Shown: positions 12,044 to 24,574 of the stretch, in pieces
Layout of the letters: the number at the start of each line of letters is the position of its first letter
Position numbering within the stretch: position 1 is the stretch's first letter
Assembly: GCA_016758965.1 (NCBI GenBank)
Contig: JAEPRB010000011.1
Coordinates: 310,001-374,000 of the forward strand
Direction: 5' to 3'
Source: Circinella minor
Taxonomy: Eukaryota; Mucoromycota; Mucoromycetes; Mucorales; Lichtheimiaceae
DNA: 64,000 nt
Translations under genes and position numbers: made by a program
Notes under the pieces: model-generated
What the model was told of the DNA's origin: nothing
The model's database searches: none
Seen by the model: only the letters and a program-made list of their open reading frames with translations

Positions 12044-14385
12044 AATGATAATATAAAAAGAGAGGGAAAAAAAAAAAGACTTTGTTAAAAAAAAAAAAAG
12101 AAAGGGAAAAAGGAAAAGAAACTGTTCTTTTTTTTTTTTTTCTAAACAATTATAAAATACACATGCTTCAAACAAAAATTCCCGGAGCGGAATTACAAAT
12201 TATAACTTGGAAGCATATGATAAAATTGTTGAAGTTGTCCATGACAAATGAGCTATATTCCCGCAAAAGGTTTTTTATTCGGGGTACTTTTATTATTTCC
12301 TTTCCCCTTGAGTTTTTTTGCATTATATAAAATTAATTACTCTCTTTCCCCAACCCATCTACCATATTACGTTCGTTATCTTTTTTTTTTCCCCATGATC
12401 TCTCATCTATATAAAAAATATATATATACAAACCATTGAAATAATGGTTAAATTTTTATTTTAATAACAAATGAAAAAAAAAAAAGAGATGACAGCAACA
12501 CAATCAAATTACTCAAAAATAGAGTATAAATATTTAAGAGATGAGGACATACACACTTATACACCCATACGCATATATATATAATCTTCTTGGATATATT
12601 TTTCATCCCCAATCATTATTTGAAAATAAGGGAAAATCTGGCATCACCACGCCATCTTTCTTTTCATTCAATCAATTTAACAATAAAAATTATGATACAA
12701 TTTTTTTTTTTGTTCTTGATATCTATTATAACAAAAAAAAAAAAAGGTTGTCAAGAGGTGTGAGGGCTCAAAAAAAAAAAAAATAGGAATTTTTACTTAA
12801 CCCTAACTTTACCGATGATTTCCCTACCTATCTTGTATCTCGGAATAGAACGAGTCTTCGGTTGCTTCCGCCTTTTTCATCTTCAGCACATCCGAAACGA
12901 ACCTTTTTATTTCTGAAAATGCAGAAAATTCAACCTTTTAAGAAAATGATGACGGATGATCCTCCCTTCCATTTCCCTCCATGGTTACCCTTCATTTGGC
13001 TGCGTTTTAAAAAAATGATGTCAGTGGGCTATTTAGCTTGAATTTCTTTTTTGTAGAACTTAATGCAAAATTGTTATAACCATTTTTCAAAGCTTATTAT
13101 ATATTATATATTTTATTGTAATTTTCTTATAGCTTTTTTTTTTGTTTCTATATGGACCATCTTCAACTATATTTCCTTGACTACATGTATCTTGTAATAA
13201 GATCCTTAATAATTTACAGTCCTTTTATTGTCAGTGCACGTAACAAAATTGAAAAAAAAAATCATTTGCATTGGTTGGACTAACTAGCAAAAGTTTTGAC
13301 CTTGAAAACAGTGAAGCTTTATTTTAACATTTATTAGAGATGACAAAAAAAAAAAAAAAAAGAATAATTGTACTGACTATTACTGAAATTATTTTTTTAC
13401 CCATTTCAAAAAGCTAATAAAAAATAATTGACGTACACACTAAAAAAAAAAAAAGAGTTATCAATAAGACAGTAAGTAATTGTGATATATTATACAAAAG
13501 TATCTTTCCTCGTTAATAGCAACAACATACAGTAATCTTAGGATTGAGATTGTGGAACGGAAACCAAAAAAAAAAAAAAAAAAAAAGGAAGAAAAAAGAA
13601 ATTGCTTTTGCCAGAGTCGTATGAACGAAAAAAGAAAAAGATGAGGTTGTTATTATTATTAGATCTTTTTATTTCTACCAGGCGCAACCCTTCTGAAAAA
13701 AAAAGAATCACAGTTTCGGCCCATCATTCAAGAAATAAGAAGAAAAAATATGTATGCGTGCTCAAAAAAACAGATCGAACAGAAGGGGAGGGGGAGTTGT
13801 TACTTATTCCCGTTTTAAAAAGTCTTAATTTCCATTATATAGAGTAGAAAGAAAAATCACACAAGAAAATGTTTTTATTACATTAAAGCAATTTATCACT
13901 AGCGAATCTAATAATGATCATTTGTTCACCTGATGGATTTGTTGTTGGGGGATTTAGGGTTCAATTACATATATGATTCATCCTTTCCTTCAAGTCAAGA
14001 AAAGATGTTGTACCGACACCCTTTCCTTCAATCTGTTCAACCTGATAATTACTTTGATTCACCATATATATATCATGTTTGCAAATAATCAAAATAAAGT
14101 AACCAATAAATATAAGTAAATTTGTATCATAATTTTTTTTTTATAACAAATAAACGATGATAAATTTGAACATATCATATAAATGTTAAATCGTTTTCAT
14201 GATTATGCTGACATTGTCTTTATATTTTATTTTTATTAACTATTGATTCAAGTTATCAGTAAAAAAAAAAAAAAAAAAATATGCCGCCTCAACCCCATTC
14301 TGTAATTAAAAAATTATATTTATTTTTTTCATCAAACAGTGGGGAATATACACCAAAAAAGGGCGTCTTTTTTTTATTTTACACC
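12044..14385. other. 2.3 kb divergent intergenic region (PEX11 / zinc-finger gene)
   Basis: No gene is supported. The stretch must contain the promoters of PEX11 (-) and the zinc-finger gene (+). It is rich in A/T homopolymers, including a run of about 21 A at 13566-13586. A somewhat less AT-rich patch lies at 12800-13020 but gives no convincing reading frame. An in-frame ATG at 14281, 35 codons before the chosen zinc-finger start, also lies here. Confidence 0.5.
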
Positions 14386-17300
14386 ATGTTTTCATACCTT
14401 ACAGAACCTTTATTACATAAAAACCATGACAACACTAACAATTTTACATTACCAATGAGCAACAAAAATACTACTACCACTACTACTGCTGCTGTTGATA
14501 TACCAACAATCTGTAATGTTCAACTTGTCGAGAAAGGTAAAAAAAAAAAAAAAAGTTATAATCTCATTTGCGCGTCAATTCTTCTTCTTTTTTTTTTTTT
14601 TAGTATAAAAAAAGAGGAGTGGTTATATATTATAGCAAGTTTTTTTTTTGAGGGATCCAATATTTATAAAATTCAATTTGAAATTACAATAATATATTGT
14701 GTATGGGGGAAATGTCTAGGTGTTGTTAGTGAAGATCGACAACAGCAACAACAGGAACATGAACCTGAAAATATACTTTCAGAGACAGCAGCAGTAGTTG
14801 TACAACGACAGAGAACTCAAGTAGATCATTCTTTTACGTCTCAAATCGATAATAATAATAATAATAATAACAGTAATTGGATACAACAAGAAAAGGGAGA
14901 TGCCACAGTGCCAATACTAGAATCAACTGTATTGACGACAAATTTGAATGATGAAACCTCAGCTAGTAATGCCAAAACAGCAGTAACGCAGACGGATAAC
15001 ACCCAAACTGGTTGTATGGAAAGTTCTACCAACCAGAAAACTGGTCCTGTAAGTATTACTAGATCTACTCAGACCATGGTTACTATGGCAGATATTCTTT
15101 ATGCGTTACAGCAGCAAGAACAACAGCAACAACAAGTACATCATCAACAAGTACAGCAACACCATCAAATACAAGAGCATTTACGACAGCAACAACAACA
15201 GCGATTACTAGAGCAGTTACGAGAGCAGGAACTACAAGAGAACCTACGACAGCAACAACAACAACAGCTAAGAGAACAAGAACTACAAGAGAAAGTACGA
15301 CAGCAGGAATTAGAAAAGCAATTACAAGAGCAGGAACTACAAGAGCAACTACGAGCCCAGGAACTACAAGAGCAACTACGAGAGCAACAACAAGAACAAT
15401 CACAAAAGCACTTACGAGAGCAACAATTACAAGAGTACTTACGGGAGCAACAAATACAGGAGTACTTACATCGGGAGCGACAACAACAGCAACTACGAGA
15501 GCAGCAGCTACAAGAGCAATTACAAAAGCACTCACGAGAACAACAACAACAGAAATTACGAGAACAGGAATTACAAGACCAATTACGAGAACAACAACAG
15601 AAACTACGAGAGCAGGAATTACAAGACCAATTGCGAGAACAACAACAAGAGGAACTACGAGAGCAGGAACTACAAGAGCAATCACGTGAACAACAACAAC
15701 ATGAACCACGAGAGCAGCCCGAAAAAGCTATTCTAAAACAAAAATTAATATATGTAGAAATACCAGAAACTGAACAGATATATCATACTGAACCACTTGA
15801 TAGAAGACGACAGCCTATTGTGATACCCGCATCTGAAGATGACTATCCTCTTGTACCTATTGATAGTAGTGATTCAGAATGGGACAATGGAGAAGATATA
15901 CCCTATAATCCACCTATAATACGTCAAGAAGAACCTATTACTACTTTGATTTCGACAAACTCCGCCGAAAGGATAGAAACTAGTATTAATAATAATAGAG
16001 TAAAACGACCCATCCATAATAACGGTAAGAGAAGAAGCTGATAAATCAAATAGGATGATCAGTTGATATTGTATGTTTTTATTTATCAAATTACACAACA
16101 CGAATATTTGATTATTAATATATATATATATATATATATAGATGATGTACATAAATCAAAGAATAAACGCTTCAAGAAATTATCTGGTAGCTCCTCTTCA
16201 GTACAAAAAGTAAACCCTCATCCGTCAGTAGAAGGTTTGTATTGTATTCTAACAAGTTAAAAAAAAAATCTTGAGTTTTATTTATTATTATTCTTATTAT
16301 TTCTATGATATGGATACTCATTCAACAGTATTAGTCATTAATCTGGCATCTGGATTTTGTCTCTTAGTGGATCCTACTATACTTGTACGTTTTTTTTGTC
16401 CATACGAAGGATGTGATACTTCAGTGGTTATGAGATCTAAACTTTTTGACCATATTCGAAATTTACACGATCCAAGTTTTCATATGCATAAATATCCATG
16501 TGTTCTCAAAACACTATCAGGACGAAATATTGATTTAGAAAGTGGTAAAACAAATGAAACGCTTTTATTATTATTTTTTCTTAACTTGGGGGGGGGGAAA
16601 GCATGGATGTATAATAATAAAATTAAGTATTAATATCAAATATCTACTAGATAACTCAAGGAATTTAGTAAAAAGAGGTGAAAAAATCTGCGTAGTAAGA
16701 GCCGATGTCACTTCAACAGAACGTACGTTTCTACATACATATATACTTACTTATTTGATATAATGGTCCATATACTACATATTAAATGCCTTTTCTTTTC
16801 AATAAACTTTTAGGTTTCTATTGTCCATACAAAAAATGTTTTTCTTATCGTTCTTTCAGTCGTTTAACCTCTCTCTATCGACATCTTCAAGGAACACATC
16901 ATTTAAACGTTCCAAAGGAAGAACATAAATATTTATCTTTTACTCTTAAAACATTTTCTGGTAGAGTTTTAAAATTTGATGGTATGTTGATATCTTTTTT
17001 CTCTCTGGTATATACTAAAAAAAAAAAAACGAGGAAGGGTATAATAATAAAATCACCTTAATTCTCTTTTCTAAATAATTATTATTCATTTTTTTACTAA
17101 TAACTATGCATTTTATTAGAAAATTCACGAAATACACTTGATGATAAAGAAAGAATATCAGTAGATTCATTAAACAAGTACAAAAGTGTACCAAAAATTA
17201 AAAAAGGTAATATATATTTTTAAACAACACTAGTTTATTTTTTTCTTTTTAATGGACTGATATTTTGAGGGGGGAATCATTGTATATTAATTATTATTAT

Positions 17301-17713
17301 TATTATTATTATTATTAGAAAAAAATCCAATAAAAGATAATAATTATTACTGTCCATATAAAAATTGTGCTTTTAAACGTTCTGGTGGACGAAATGATAT
17401 CTATAAACATATTCGAAGAGCGCATGATCGTCAATTTTTACCTAGTTCATGCGGAAGAAAATTTATTTTGACAAATTCACAAGGAAAAGTAATAAGTGAT
17501 CTTGATGGTATGTATTAACTGTTTTTATTTTTATTTTATTTGAAAAATACGTACTATATATCAAATAGAAGACTCACCATAATAATGACTTTTACTTAAT
17601 TGAAATATGTTCTTCATTTTTTTTTTGGAACGGGAATTATAATAGAACATTCAAGAGATTCAATCAATATTGATGAACACATTAAAGTATTTAGAGGTGT
17701 TTTAAAAAAGTAA
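14386..17713 (+). CDS. Q/E-rich coiled-coil protein with three tandem C2H2-like zinc-finger modules
   Basis: A nine-exon model (14386-14536, 14720-16024, 16142-16234, 16368-16544, 16651-16722, 16814-16981, 17120-17206, 17319-17507, 17646-17713) splices in phase to about 769 residues. The large second exon holds a long Gln/Glu/Leu/Arg repeat (units such as LREQELQEQ) that should form an extended coiled coil. An acidic stretch follows (VPIDSSDSEWD). Exons 4, 6 and 8 each encode a finger starting F/Y-Y/F-CPY with spacing C-x4-C-x12-14-H-x4-H and a tail resembling LKTxSGR. Exons 5, 7 and 9 encode short linkers opening D/E-N/H-SR-N/D. All seven internal exons are multiples of three between phase-1 introns. 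Intron 1 (183 bp) is itself an open frame, so its removal is inferred. ATG 14281 is an alternative start, and 16329 an alternative acceptor for exon 4. A nuclear, nucleic-acid-binding role is inferred from the fingers only; I do not recognise the family. Confidence 0.75.
15175..15715 (+). repeat. In-gene Gln/Glu-rich coiled-coil repeat array
   Basis: About 180 codons are built from imperfect short units of CAA/CAG, GAG/GAA, CTA/TTA and CGA codons (REQ, QLREQ, ELQEQ). This is a degenerate minisatellite within exon 2 of the zinc-finger gene. The complementary strand is also open for about 208 codons as a Val/Ala/Leu-rich frame. That follows from the codon set, because CGA, CAA and GAG never read as stops in the opposite frame, and I do not treat it as a gene. 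Confidence 0.85.
16119..16140. repeat. (TA)n microsatellite at a splice acceptor
   Basis: The TA tract runs directly into the AG acceptor of the third exon of the zinc-finger gene. Confidence 0.85.
17291..17318. repeat. (ATT)n microsatellite at a splice acceptor
   Basis: About eight ATT units end in the TAG acceptor of exon 8 of the zinc-finger gene. Confidence 0.85.
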
Positions 17714-18162
17714 TCATGTCACAGTCGTAATTATAACTGTGATAAATCTTTTGACTTATCTTTCGTTTTTATAAAATAAAATGTATTTGCCAAAAAAAAA
17801 AGAATCCATCATTTTAGTTTAGACATATAAAAGATCGGAACTTTCATAATATATGGGGGGTTTTTTTTTTAAATGAACGACAATGAAGAGTTCAACGCTA
17901 CTTTTTTTTTTTGGCGTTAAAAATACATTATAGAGAAGTGCTAATATTATTGGTATAGTAGCTATTTTTATCTTTCTTTAAAGCTGCATTGATAACAAAA
18001 TTAAATGTGTCAATTAATTATTTATTCTGGTAGCATTCACTTATCTTTTTTTTTTATATATTTATCTTTTGGTTGATTTGTATTTCCAAACTTTAGTTAG
18101 AATATTATAATAAGAGAATGAGTATTATATATCATCTTGGTAAAATCGGGTCAATTATGTCA

Positions 18163-18193
<31 letters not shown>

Positions 18194-18431
18194 GTAGATT
18201 ACAATATGATGGATCTGTAGAACATATGACACTATTATATATTACAGAAGAAAGGAAAATTATCCGTACATTCGGTCTCCACAATTAATCAACATCAAAA
18301 TAATACATAAATGTAATATAACATAATCCTGATATTATAAAGCACACGAAAAAATAAATATGTTTTAAAAGTTTGGTTTTTATATTATAAATATTTACAA
18401 GGGGGGAAAACTAGAAAAAAAAAAACAAAAT
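17714..18431. other. Convergent intergenic region with (TA)n tract
   Basis: Lies between the 3' ends of the zinc-finger gene (+) and the DAP-like gene (-). A (TA)n run of about 28 bases occupies 18163-18191. No gene is seen; it presumably holds both 3' UTRs. Confidence 0.6.
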
Positions 18432-18921
18432 TTAATGGTTCATTGAACGTTGTTGATATTGAGGATTATAGTTTGGACCTCGACCCATCATGCTACCAGC
18501 ATTATTCTTTGGATTATAGGCATTCATAGAAGGAACTTGACTACGCATAGCTTCATCTTGCATTTGACGGAAGGCTTTTTCTTGTTCCATTTCAATTTCC
18601 TTGTTTTCTTCTGTTTGTTCTTCACTCTCTTCTTGTTGAAGTAGATCAGTGTGATGTTGTTCTTTATCTTCGGCCTTCAAAGGGACTCGATTTTCATTTG
18701 GAGCAGGGACACGCATACCACCAACCTTTTCTATATATTTTATTAAAAATAAACAAATAAAACTTTGTTAATATCAAAAAAAAAAAAAAAAAAAGAGTTC
18801 AAAATATATATAAAAAAAAAACTGAACAATCATATATGATTTCACCCATAAAATAATACATACGTGCAGGAAGAATTTTTTCATGTTCGTTAAGCATGAT
18901 CTTGTCTTGTTCGCTAGCCAT
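18432..18921 (-). CDS. Small hydrophilic protein, weakly DAP1-like
   Basis: Two exons (18921-18864 and 18730-18432) join in phase to 118 residues starting MASEQDKIMLNEHEKILPAQ. The protein is highly charged in the middle (Glu/Gln/Lys) and ends in an Asn/Gln/Pro/Tyr/Met-rich tail. A short KVGGMRVP segment just after the splice site resembles the KAGGMRI motif at the start of death-associated protein 1 (DAP), a small TOR-linked autophagy modulator in animals. That is the only similarity I can see, so the function is a weak inference. Both splice sites are canonical and the intron removes 133 bp. It shares a 449-bp divergent intergenic region with eIF1. Confidence 0.7.
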
Positions 18922-19370
18922 GGTTTTAATTATTTGATGAAAAGAAAGTTGTAATAATGAAGAAAAAACACAAGTGAATGGGTGTCCTATTTATGCAAAA
19001 AAAAAAAAAAGTTGAAGAAGTCACCATGACATCAAAATCCCTGTAATAGAAAAGGTTCGATATGTTTCAGTTGATTCCATATTCTTCTTTCTCCCCCCAA
19101 AAAACTATTATATTCACACACCTACATCATTCATCTTCCCCCCCCCAAAAAAAATAAATAAAATAAACGTCATCTGACCAATGTTTTTTTTGGTTTTTAT
19201 GCTTGTGATCCAAAATAATAGTCTCCGCTAGTCTTATTATTATAAAGGAACTTTTTTTTTTTATCAGGTTGCGAGGTTTCCCCTTTATTCTTTGTCCTTT
19301 TTTCTTTTTCATTTTTTTACATAAAAAAAAAAAAAAAAGTACTTTTTTTTTATCGTTGCGTAACCAGTTA
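18922..19370. promoter_or_regulatory. Divergent promoter region, DAP-like (-) / eIF1 (+)
   Basis: 449 bp separates the two start codons, so both promoters must lie here. It contains several A/T runs and a C run at about 19139-19146. No specific factor site is claimed. Confidence 0.55.
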
Positions 19371-19918
19371 ATGACAAGTGTTGAAGAGTTGAACGTTCCT
19401 TTTGGTAAGTTATTATTTATTTTATTTTATTTTCTCTGGCGTAAAATGGATAATAGGCTAAATGGATTTTTTTTTTTAATATTAAACATAATTATGATGT
19501 AATATATTAGATCCTTTTGCTGACGTTGAAGAAGAAAATTCTCCAAAAGCAACTAATCATCTCCGTAAGTTTTTTTTTTTTTAAAAATAGTGTGTATATG
19601 ATGAAAAGAAGTTTAGGAAGGTTTATCCATTTAAAAACATAAAGGGATGTCCTAATAATTTATTATATAGATTTGCGTATCCAACAACGAAACGGTCGAA
19701 AAACACTTACTACTCTTCAAGGTTTACCTACCGAATATGACCATAAAAAAATCTTAAAGGTGTTTAAAAAAACTCTTGCTTGTAATGGTACCATCGTTGA
19801 TGACGATGAGCTTGGCGAAGTACTACAATTGTCTGGTGATCAACGTATGAAGATTGCCGAGTTTCTAGTCAAAGAAGGGATTGCTAAAAAATCTGCAATC
19901 AAGATTCATGGTTTCTAA
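19371..19918 (+). CDS. SUI1: Translation initiation factor eIF1 (SUI1)
   Basis: Three exons (19371-19404, 19511-19564, 19671-19918) join to 111 residues. The core HLRIQQRNGRKTLTTLQGLP is the nearly invariant eIF1 signature. The C-terminal half (GDQRMKIAEFL to IKIHGF) also matches. eIF1 binds the 40S subunit near the P site and enforces start-codon stringency. The length is close to the family norm of about 108-113. The start codon gives the usual short acidic N-terminal tail (MTSVEELNVPFDPFADVEEE). Confidence 0.97.
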
Positions 19919-20176
19919 AAAGAAAAAGTTACTCTACTTTTTCTTTTTTTTTCAAAGAAATACTATAGTGAATTAAAAAAAATCACCCCTCTTTATTAAG
20001 AAACAATTTCACACACACACAGTCAATTTTACTTTCTCTCTTTTTCATTTTTGGAGGCTATATTATCAAAATAACCCTCTCTTCCCCCCCTCCCCTCTTT
20101 TTCTATGATTTTTATTTTTCAAATAAAATATATACATTTTTTATTATGTATTTCTTTTTTTTTTTTAAATTGAAAT

Positions 20177-20992
20177 TTAAGGTGCTGTACAAAGGAAAAA
20201 GTTCGCAGCAACTAATTCCAATTGATTATCAGTGACAAATTGTTTTAGTTGAAAATTACGACGATCAGGTTTCTCTTCATGTGCCATAGGAGCAAACGTT
20301 TGAGCTGGTTGTGCTTGTTTAAACAGTAAAAAAAGATAACGATGGACTCCAGTATCAGGACCAGGACCAGGACCAATATAAGGGGTATGATGCTGCGGCA
20401 AGTTAGATGGATCATTTCCTGAATAAAAAATATCATGACATAATATTTGGTTTTAGTTTTTTTTTTTTGGCTCAGCATGAATTGAACATTTTCCATCTCC
20501 CCTTTACTCTACATTCTTTTCAGTTCGCTTCACATTATTTTTTTTCTTACCTGACACGTTTACAGAAATCCAGTGTCTCCATGGACCAAACTTATGATCT
20601 GTTGCTGAAGGAGCATCAGGATCAGTCATCACTAAAGTATATGAAGCTGATTCTTCAGGAGGAACAAAATTTATAGTTGGTTGTTCGGCAGTATCACTTG
20701 GTGTCAATGTGTTGCCAAGTGATACTTCTTTATTACCAGGATACGTAACTTGTAATAATGTTGATGGAGAAAATGTTTCATCCAACACTATATATATATA
20801 TATATATTCGTTGTTGTTGTTTTTTTTTCGTTTCATTTGAGTCATTATTTAATGTTCAAAAAAAAATATCATAATTCAATAAAAAAAAAAAAAATAATGC
20901 TTTTGGATATTATAATCGGACTTACATTCGGGAATCAAGTTAACCTTTTTCAAGGCACTTGCAATATTCATTTCAGTTGTTAATAGTGGCAT
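20177..20992 (-). CDS. Phosphatidylethanolamine-binding protein (PEBP family)
   Basis: Three exons (20992-20926, 20787-20551, 20418-20177) join in phase to 181 residues. The two PEBP signatures are clear: DPDAPSATDHKFGPWRHW and, downstream, GPGPGPDTGVHRYLFLLFK. Together they form the conserved anion-binding pocket. There is no obvious signal peptide, so the protein is probably cytosolic. Family members bind phospholipid headgroups and modulate kinases or proteases (yeast Tfs1, animal RKIP); the role here is unassigned. The 3' end faces eIF1 with about 258 bp between stops. Intron 1 contains a (TA)n tract just before the acceptor. Confidence 0.95.
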
Positions 20993-23088
20993 TTCCTTTT
21001 TTTTTTTTTTTTATGTAAAAGATGAAAAAGAAAAAAGAAGTTAAAAAAAAAAAAGGATCTCACGGTTAAATTGAAAGAAAATTTATTGGCCTTTCGGAAA
21101 CCATTTGAAATCCCCGAGCAGAACTCTATTTACGAACTGATGGGTCACATGTGTAATATTAATAGTAGTAATAGGTACAATTACATAATAGTACATGCAT
21201 ATTAAAGTATAACAATTATTTAAAGCTTTTTTCTGTATAAGTTCATAATAATAATGGGAAATTCATTCTTTACTTTTTGAAAGTAATCAGGAAATGTGTC
21301 AATACAACAGTGTGTATAAACGTATGCTATGTAAAGGTGGGGGGGTTTCCAAACGTTTTCATATTAGATTTTTTTTTCGCATCGTTATTTGTACCTTTTC
21401 TAAATACATCAACTTTTTATATTATTCTGTAGAAAACATACTATCTTCCTTGTTGATAGAATAATAATTCATGTTAATTTTTTTCATGCTATAAAACAAA
21501 TGAAAAGATCTTTCATATATCAAAAATAGATTAATTTATTAGCATAATATATACTATAAATAATGAATATTATGATAAAATTCTTATCAACTGTTACAGT
21601 TATATAAACTGTGATTTTTTGTACATTATAAATTTTATTTCTCTTGGCAATACGTAGTGTATATAACTAGTATTAATCATTAAACAATCCAATCACTGTG
21701 TATCATATATGTAATAATAATATTAATATAATTACAACTATTAACTTTACTAGAGCTACTACACGCATTATAATAAAAGTAGAATCAAAAAGAAATTTGC
21801 AATTATGTTTAAAGGCACTTGATTGTGTGCTTAATATGCTTTTTATATTGTGATAAAGAAAAAAAAAAGGTGAAGAAATATGTCCGGTAATAGTAGTCAT
21901 AATAGTAAGAATGTAGTAATTTTTACGGACACGAGGTTGATAAAAAAAGAAAAAAGGAAGGGTTAGTACTAGAAGATAAAATAGAAAAGGGGAATATGAT
22001 TTACGTATGTTGTACTTATATAGTGTTTATAAAAGAAGATGATAGTTTGATGAGAAGTTGATGATAGTTTGTAGCAATACAAGATACTTAAAAAAATCTC
22101 TTCCTGGGACTCGTACCAATGTCTCCAAGTTCATTTGCGTTGCCGCAATAGCACTGCATCCTAGTACTGGAATATAATGAAGTTGCTTTGTTTTTAGTGG
22201 TATGATGATAGTGAATCAACTTATACAACTTATTGAAATTACACAATAAATTTAGAACAACCGTATCTTACATTTATATTATATATAAAATGTTCATAAT
22301 AATTATAAACTAATAAGATATATGATAACTATTAAGATAGAAATAAAAGTGTGTAATTTTATAAAAGTTATTTGCAAATCACCTTCAGAATCCCGTAACA
22401 ATGTATATATCAAGATACGTAACATATATTGTGTACTCCTTCCATTAAACCAAAAGAACTACTTTTGTAGGTGAATAGGATTATAGTAAAAAGTATCATA
22501 TGTCACTGTGAAAAAAAAGATAGCCTATATTAATACGTAACAAAGGGTGTAAATTATTTTATAATTATAGGTAAACGCCATAAAAATAAATGCGTGCTCT
22601 TCATTTCCAAAAAAAAAAAAAAAAAAGAAAATACAATAGAATTTATCGTTTTGCATAATAATGAAAAAAAAAAAAGTTGGATCTGAAAGTGCATTACCCA
22701 ATGAGAAGCCTGAAGAACCGCCCCTCTTAGAGATACTTTATTTAATGTAACTTTTAACCTATACTATTTTTCTTCTATTATGACACTAATGCTAAGAATC
22801 TACAGCGGAGCACACTACACACATACATGATAATTCCGAACCATATTGTTTATCATATTAATCCAGACCCCTCATTAAATTTTTTTTTTCAGTGATGAAA
22901 CTAGACTTGTCACATAATTATAGAATTAACAGTGTGAACTTTATATAGAGAAGGAATATATATTTGGATAAAAAGAAAATTAATCATCACAAGCTAAATT
23001 TGCTATTTAGAATAATGAATTAAAAATATAAATCGTAATCTAGTGTAGGTTTCGTATAATATACTAATATAGGGTGCTAGTCTACTTT
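20993..23088. other. 2.1 kb intergenic DNA
   Basis: No gene is supported. AT-rich with modest homopolymers, and the promoter of PEBP (-) should lie at the left end. A more GC-rich island at about 22100-22170 stands out but matches nothing I can name. Confidence 0.5.

Positions 23089-24574
<1,486 letters not shown>

Noticed and set aside
15083..15709. 208-codon open frame on the minus strand, Val/Ala/Leu-rich
   Set aside because: It is the exact complement of the Gln/Glu repeat codons in the zinc-finger gene. The codon set cannot make stops in that frame, and no domain or start context supports expression.
22090..22170. Possible second tRNA-like element (minus strand GGTACGAGTCCC resembling box B)
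   Set aside because: Only a one-mismatch box B is present. I could not find a matching box A, acceptor stem or cloverleaf.
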